Shown: positions 59,875 to 64,000 of the stretch, piece by piece | Layout of the letters: each line of letters begins with the position of its first letter | How positions within the stretch are numbered: the stretch's first letter is position 1 | Assembly: GCA_900169235.1 (NCBI GenBank) | Contig: FWCC01000122.1 | Span: 155,129 to 219,128 of the forward strand | DNA from: Zarea fungicola | Lineage: Eukaryota > Ascomycota > Sordariomycetes > Hypocreales > Cordycipitaceae | Length of the DNA stretch: 64,000 nucleotides | Direction: 5' to 3' | Translations under genes and position numbers: made by a program | The notes under the pieces: model-generated | What the model was told of the DNA's origin: nothing | What the model saw: the letters and a program-made list of their open reading frames with translations, nothing else | The model's database searches: none

Positions 59875-62099
59875 AAACCCTGGCGCCAACACTACTGAAT
59901 ACAATAAGCCCTCACGAAAGTGCAACGCCGGGTACGCAATGCAATACTGGATATGAAAAGATTGGGACACATTGGAGCTTAGGACTATTTCCTGTGGCGC
60001 TTGGAGTTGGAGGGGCAATTGTTTTCCATATGTTTCTGATTTGTCTATTTCTCGCGGCTTGTAAGGCTTTTTCGGCTTTTTTTTCTTCTTCTTCTTGTCA
60101 ATGGTTGGTTTCCGACTTTTACACAACAGTCCGTTGGATATCACGCCCTTAAAACTAGATATTAGTTTATGAGCCTACTTGAGATATATTGCATTCTGTC
60201 TTGGCACGCAGCCTCTAATCAATGAGGCCCAATCTCATTTGTACGGTATTTGACATGTCAGTAAGGCATATCGGTAAGCTTTGGCCACTACCTCGCTCTC
60301 ATCAAGAATGGATTGAAAGTACCTGTGCAGTCCATGATGCTTCTGAGCGCCGGTACACCCAAGTCTCTCACAATGAGCAGCTGTCCGGAACTAGAGAATG
60401 CTGTTTAGTGGTATTTTCCTACTTTTTGGAGGGGTTTCTCTTGTTTCCCGTCAACCGTCGCCACTGCCACGATCATTGATGGGTATGATTCGTGGTGACA
60501 GTTACTGCTGTATGGCGCGCAGGTATTCCCTAACATAGTTAAGCTCCAATATGCCCATCTCTGTAAGAAACTTGTCAGCTTCAACTACCAGGTTTGGCAG
60601 GCCCTTCATATTACTTTCTTTCCGCGTTGGTTCTGTACTGACCGGCAATTGTTCGTATCGCAGCGAGGCTTGCTCCATGGTTCATCCGTCACTTGTTCCG
60701 AAGACATCTGTATCTACGGCAAGTGAGATTAAGTACACTTGCATATTCAACTGAGTTTAACATGGCCTGGAGGCGTGACCTTTTTCATAACAGCCTCGAG
60801 GCCGAAAACTGGCTTGTGATCCTCCTTGTACGGGCCACATTCCACATTGCCTCTTCTAAATGAGTTACCTCAATCCACTGTGGCGGTATTCGGATGGTGG
60901 GGTTTCTCAGCCGTCTTTCAAGTCTACCTGTTTCTAACATCACCGGCGTGGATTTCCCTTCCAACAGAGGTTTGTGCCACCAACTGCTACACGACGTACG
61001 CACAGTGGACATTGAACGACGTGCCATGATACAAGGAGCTCAAGGAAATTAGTGCTGGATTTTGCCTGTTTCGGTGACAGTTCCTCGCAAGCTTCCGACT
61101 TGGCGATGGAAGGTGCTGGCGCGGCGGTGGCGGTGGTGGCGTCGGCAGTGGTGGAGCGGCGACGGGGGTCTGCATGCAAACAAGTATCCTGAAATTTTAG
61201 CAAAGGGTTGATGATATTAATAACTAAACGGATCAATTACCCTCTTCTGATGTGGTGGTGCTCTGTTTGGGTTGGGTGGTGGCTGCAGCCTAGTGTGTCA
61301 GTGACGGCTCCTGCGGAACTGCACCCTCATTACAGCCTTGCACCAACCTTTTGAAATAATTATTTAGTGGTTCTTGCCTGGAAGGGGCTAATTATCTTGA
61401 AACAATGTGATGAGAAATATTCACGCTTGATTCATAACAGAAGATTGGCCTTGAAATGATATCATTAACAGATACGAGTCCAGCTCGGTTCTTGAGCCAC
61501 TCAACAACGGACTCTGCAAACCAGTCTGTCGCTATCCTTATACAGTACTATCCGTGCGTGTAAGATAATCAATCCCAGCCCATGTTGCAAACCTTCAAAA
61601 ATCGTTTTAGCCCACTCCGTGCGTCCCAATTATAACATTGCTGCCATTTTATTGAACGGAGTATTTAAAACACGTCATGCTCATCGTGAAGGTTCTAGAA
61701 GATTCAATTACAGTCTGTAGGCAAAATCAATCACCGGGAAAGAGTTTGCGACTAAGAATGATTTTACAGTAAACCGCTGAATGAATGTGATGGCGCTTTG
61801 TATTATGAGTTCGTCACGCCGTACCACCCAGCCCCCGAATAAAGTCGTCTCTACTTCTGTATGACCGAAACTGACCAGTGAGGCTTCCCGTTGTGCGAGC
61901 GGCTTTCTAAACAGGTGACGAGGAGTAGCTGCAGAAATACTGGTATTCACCAACCAAGACATTCGTTTATTGTGTGGCGGGTGACTAGGACATGTCCACA
62001 TCCGGCCCTCCACAGGTCTCACATCATAACTCGGCCAAGTTCCAGGGGTCAGCATCGGTTCGCGCCCGGCGCGAATTTACGGTATTCTCGCGCCCCCCT
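59875..62099. other. Gene-free 2.2 kb before the AT-rich repeat zone
   Basis: No gene supported. Frames at 60940-61236 and 61708-62055 (both minus) show no domains. Base composition is ordinary until about 62100, where it falls sharply. Confidence 0.45.
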
Positions 62100-63539
62100 A
62101 GTCCCACTAAAATGACATAAGCATCAATACCCGCCCTGGCCTTCCACCACTCTCACCAGGTCTTCCAGCGCCTTAGCAGGCTGTCTAGCGCTAACGGCCT
62201 CCTAGAGTCTTCATCCATAGCGCACTTCCAGCTCACTAATGCACCTTTCACCTGCTTATAAATTAAACTTTAGCGCTTTAAAACTCTTGGCAGAGCGCTA
62301 TTAGGCATCTAGCTGGAAATTAGTTAATATTAATATTATAATTAGATAACTATTTAAGAGCCCTTTAGTTGTAATTAAAGTGTATTAGTAATTATTAGGA
62401 ATAATAAATAGCTTCTTAGGCCCTATGATCCTCTGCCGCCTGCTCCTAAATGTAGTTAATTCCACGATGATTATTTCTATACCTAGAATCGTGAAGCTGG
62501 GCCTAGACCATAGCTTTAATGCGGTCATCCTCACCCTTCGACCAATTAAGGTAGGCGAACATCTCCTCCTTTGTCCATTCCCATAGTTTCCTTCTTAATG
62601 TACAGTGTCTGCCTATCTCTTTATAATCTAAACACTATTCTAGATCTTTCTTTGTATAGCATTGAGGTAGGCCTTTTGCCCTGTAATATAGCTAGTTTGT
62701 TTTAATGCTCCCTTGAGGCTGTGATTTATACCAATGATCTCTATTATTAATATACCTCTTATGGATAGCTTCTAGAGAGTCAAATTAGAATGACACGTCT
62801 GCCTAAATAGCCGAATCTTCCTAGATAGCTGCTTCCTCGTGACTAACTGCTTCCTTGTGACTGACTGCTTCCTTGTGACTAACTGCTTCCTCGTGACTAA
62901 CTGCTTCCTTGTGACTGACTGCTTCCTCGTGACTGACTGCTTCCTCGTGACTAACTGCTTCCTCATGACTGACTGCTTCCTCGTAACTAACTGCTTCCTC
63001 ATAACTGACTGCTTCCTCCTGGCCAACTGTTGCCTGTGATACTTCTAGAGTTATAGCCTAGTATCGCAGAAGGCAGGCTCGTGAGCTCATGGTGTGCCTA
63101 ACAATGTGGCAGCGACTGTATGTTGGTGGCTTCCTTGCAGGTCGTTCAACTGCCTTAAATGCACAAAATTCTCTCTAGGTGCTCAAGGCAGGGACGCTGC
63201 CTTTCTAGACCAATGAAGTCATAGGAGTAATTCGCAAAGGTTCAAGTAATTACTGTGGTTCCTCGCCTGCCTGCTATAACCGCCATTATAAGTGAAAATG
63301 GGAGAGTTAAAGAGGCTGGTTTTGCTATTGTAGAGCCTTAATGGTGTAGTGGCAAGGAAGACTAAAAGATCAAGTAAAAGAACCTATATAAATAGGTGAG
63401 GGGGCTAGCTCTTTATTTATTAACTACTATTATTCCTTAACCTTTCACAAAGCCTTATATAATATCTAGTTTTACACAACCTAATATAGCTTAGCAGATA
63501 ATTTAATTAGGGTCTAGACTTACTAATTAGATTGAATTG
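62100..63539. other. AT-rich degenerate repeat DNA
   Basis: Composition changes abruptly to TA-rich sequence with many short TAG/CTA/TTA words, as in RIP-degraded transposons. Contains an 18-bp minisatellite (listed). A segment 63254-63449 begins TGTGG and ends CACA, with a TATAAATA box inside it, resembling a short solo LTR, but no matching target duplication is seen. Confidence 0.5.
62829..63026. repeat. 18-bp minisatellite, 11 units
   Basis: Eleven tandem units of CTGCTTCCTCGTGACTAA and close variants, contiguous from 62829 to 63026, with a degraded twelfth to 63038. The first ten units differ almost only by transitions (CGT, TGT or CAT; TAA or TGA at the end); unit 11 also carries transversions. 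Because 18 is a multiple of three, both strands stay open, giving spurious repeat frames. Confidence 0.93.
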
Positions 63540-63540
63540 C

Positions 63541-64000
63541 CTAAAGACATGCAATCTAGTTCTCTAATATAAGCTTAATAGCTTCATAAGTAGTAAAGAG
63601 GTCACTAGTGGACTTCTTAATATAGGATTTTAGCAATACATGGATTCCCTCTATACAAGAGGTAGTAGTATTGCCAAAGTGTATATATTAGTTGACCTAG
63701 GCAGCTACTAGCTTCTCTTTATGCGGTCCTAACCATGTATTTTTTATATATATAACTTCCTTAATGTAATCTAGGCCAAATGCTACCTTAAAGGCTTTGA
63801 GTTCCTTATTAAAGGAAGTCTTATCTAGCGATAATAAGATTAATAGCCAGCCACTAAAAAAGCCATTGAAGTCCTTTGAACTCGACATAGCCTGCTGTGC
63901 AGCCAAAGCTGTAGCATTAGTAGCTGAATTTATAGCTATTATAGTAGTGATTAGTACTATGGGCGGCGCTTAGTGTTACAAATGAAGAAACGCAAGACAC
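63541..64000 (-). mobile_element. Degenerate MULE (Mutator-like) transposase relic, cut by window end
   Basis: Reading right to left, the minus strand retains the C-terminal part of a MULE-type transposase. Blocks such as YIKNTWLGPHKEKLVAA, then YIHFGNTTTSCIEGIHVLL and KSYIKKSTSDLF follow the family pattern (end of the catalytic domain, with the conserved HFGN..TS..E.H). Four in-frame stops interrupt it at 63699-63697, 63690-63688, 63558-63556 and 63543-63541. Each is one transition away from Trp or Gln (TGG to TAG, CAA/CAG to TAA/TAG), as expected from repeat-induced point mutation. The N-terminal part lies beyond the window. Non-functional; a pseudogenised mobile element. Confidence 0.75.

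Noticed and set aside
62829..63026. CRISPR-like array
   Set aside because: Units are contiguous 18-mers without unique spacers, and the DNA is eukaryotic.

Overview
The window is nuclear DNA of a filamentous ascomycete (Pezizomycotina), most likely a sordariomycete and plausibly Hypocreales. The evidence is the density of intron-poor genes, short introns of about 47-110 bases with GTAAGT/GTACGT-type donors and CTAAC-type branch sites, and protein sequences of clearly ascomycete type: RAD51, NUP120, STT4, an inserted-loop HSP30, RIB4 and a FLC/Pkd2-type TRP protein. The genus cannot be fixed from the sequence alone.

Layout, left to right. A cell-surface single-pass membrane protein (1255-2511, +). 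RPL9 (-, three exons) and VPS26 (+, three exons) share a divergent promoter. NUP120 (-), RAD51 (-), an HSP20/HSP30 chaperone (-) and an RRM+YTH RNA-binding protein (-) follow. Then comes a 5.3 kb stretch in which I can support no gene. Proteasome beta-6 (PRE7, -) and the phosphatidylinositol 4-kinase STT4 (+) are divergent. A cation diffusion facilitator transporter (-, five exons) is followed by a 6.7 kb gene-poor stretch that ends in the promoter and leader of a large disordered fungal protein of unknown function (38439-41257, +). Lumazine synthase RIB4 (-) and a Mlh2-type MutL homologue (+) are divergent. A 2.8 kb gap precedes a TRP-like membrane protein (+). REX1-type exonuclease, a SET/MYND methyltransferase and the ER exchange factor SIL1 (all -) follow. 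A possible small secreted peptide lies at 59710. The last 2 kb is AT-rich repeat DNA with a stop-riddled Mutator-like transposase relic and an 18-bp minisatellite.

The genes are almost all housekeeping functions: translation, retromer sorting, nuclear pore, recombination and mismatch repair, proteostasis, lipid signalling, metal transport, riboflavin synthesis and RNA processing. They are not a pathway cluster, and I see no secondary-metabolite cluster, CRISPR array or organelle DNA. Exon joins below were worked out by reading splice sites by eye and checking reading frame and family similarity. Initiation codons are uncertain for the YTH protein, the TRP-like protein and REX1.

I found no clearly new biological system. 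The points most worth a second look are the RIP-like transposase relic with its minisatellite, the long insertion inside an otherwise m6A-reader-like YTH domain, the paired CACGTGA/TAGGGCT promoter of RPL9, the odd MutL homologue, and the candidate secreted peptide.
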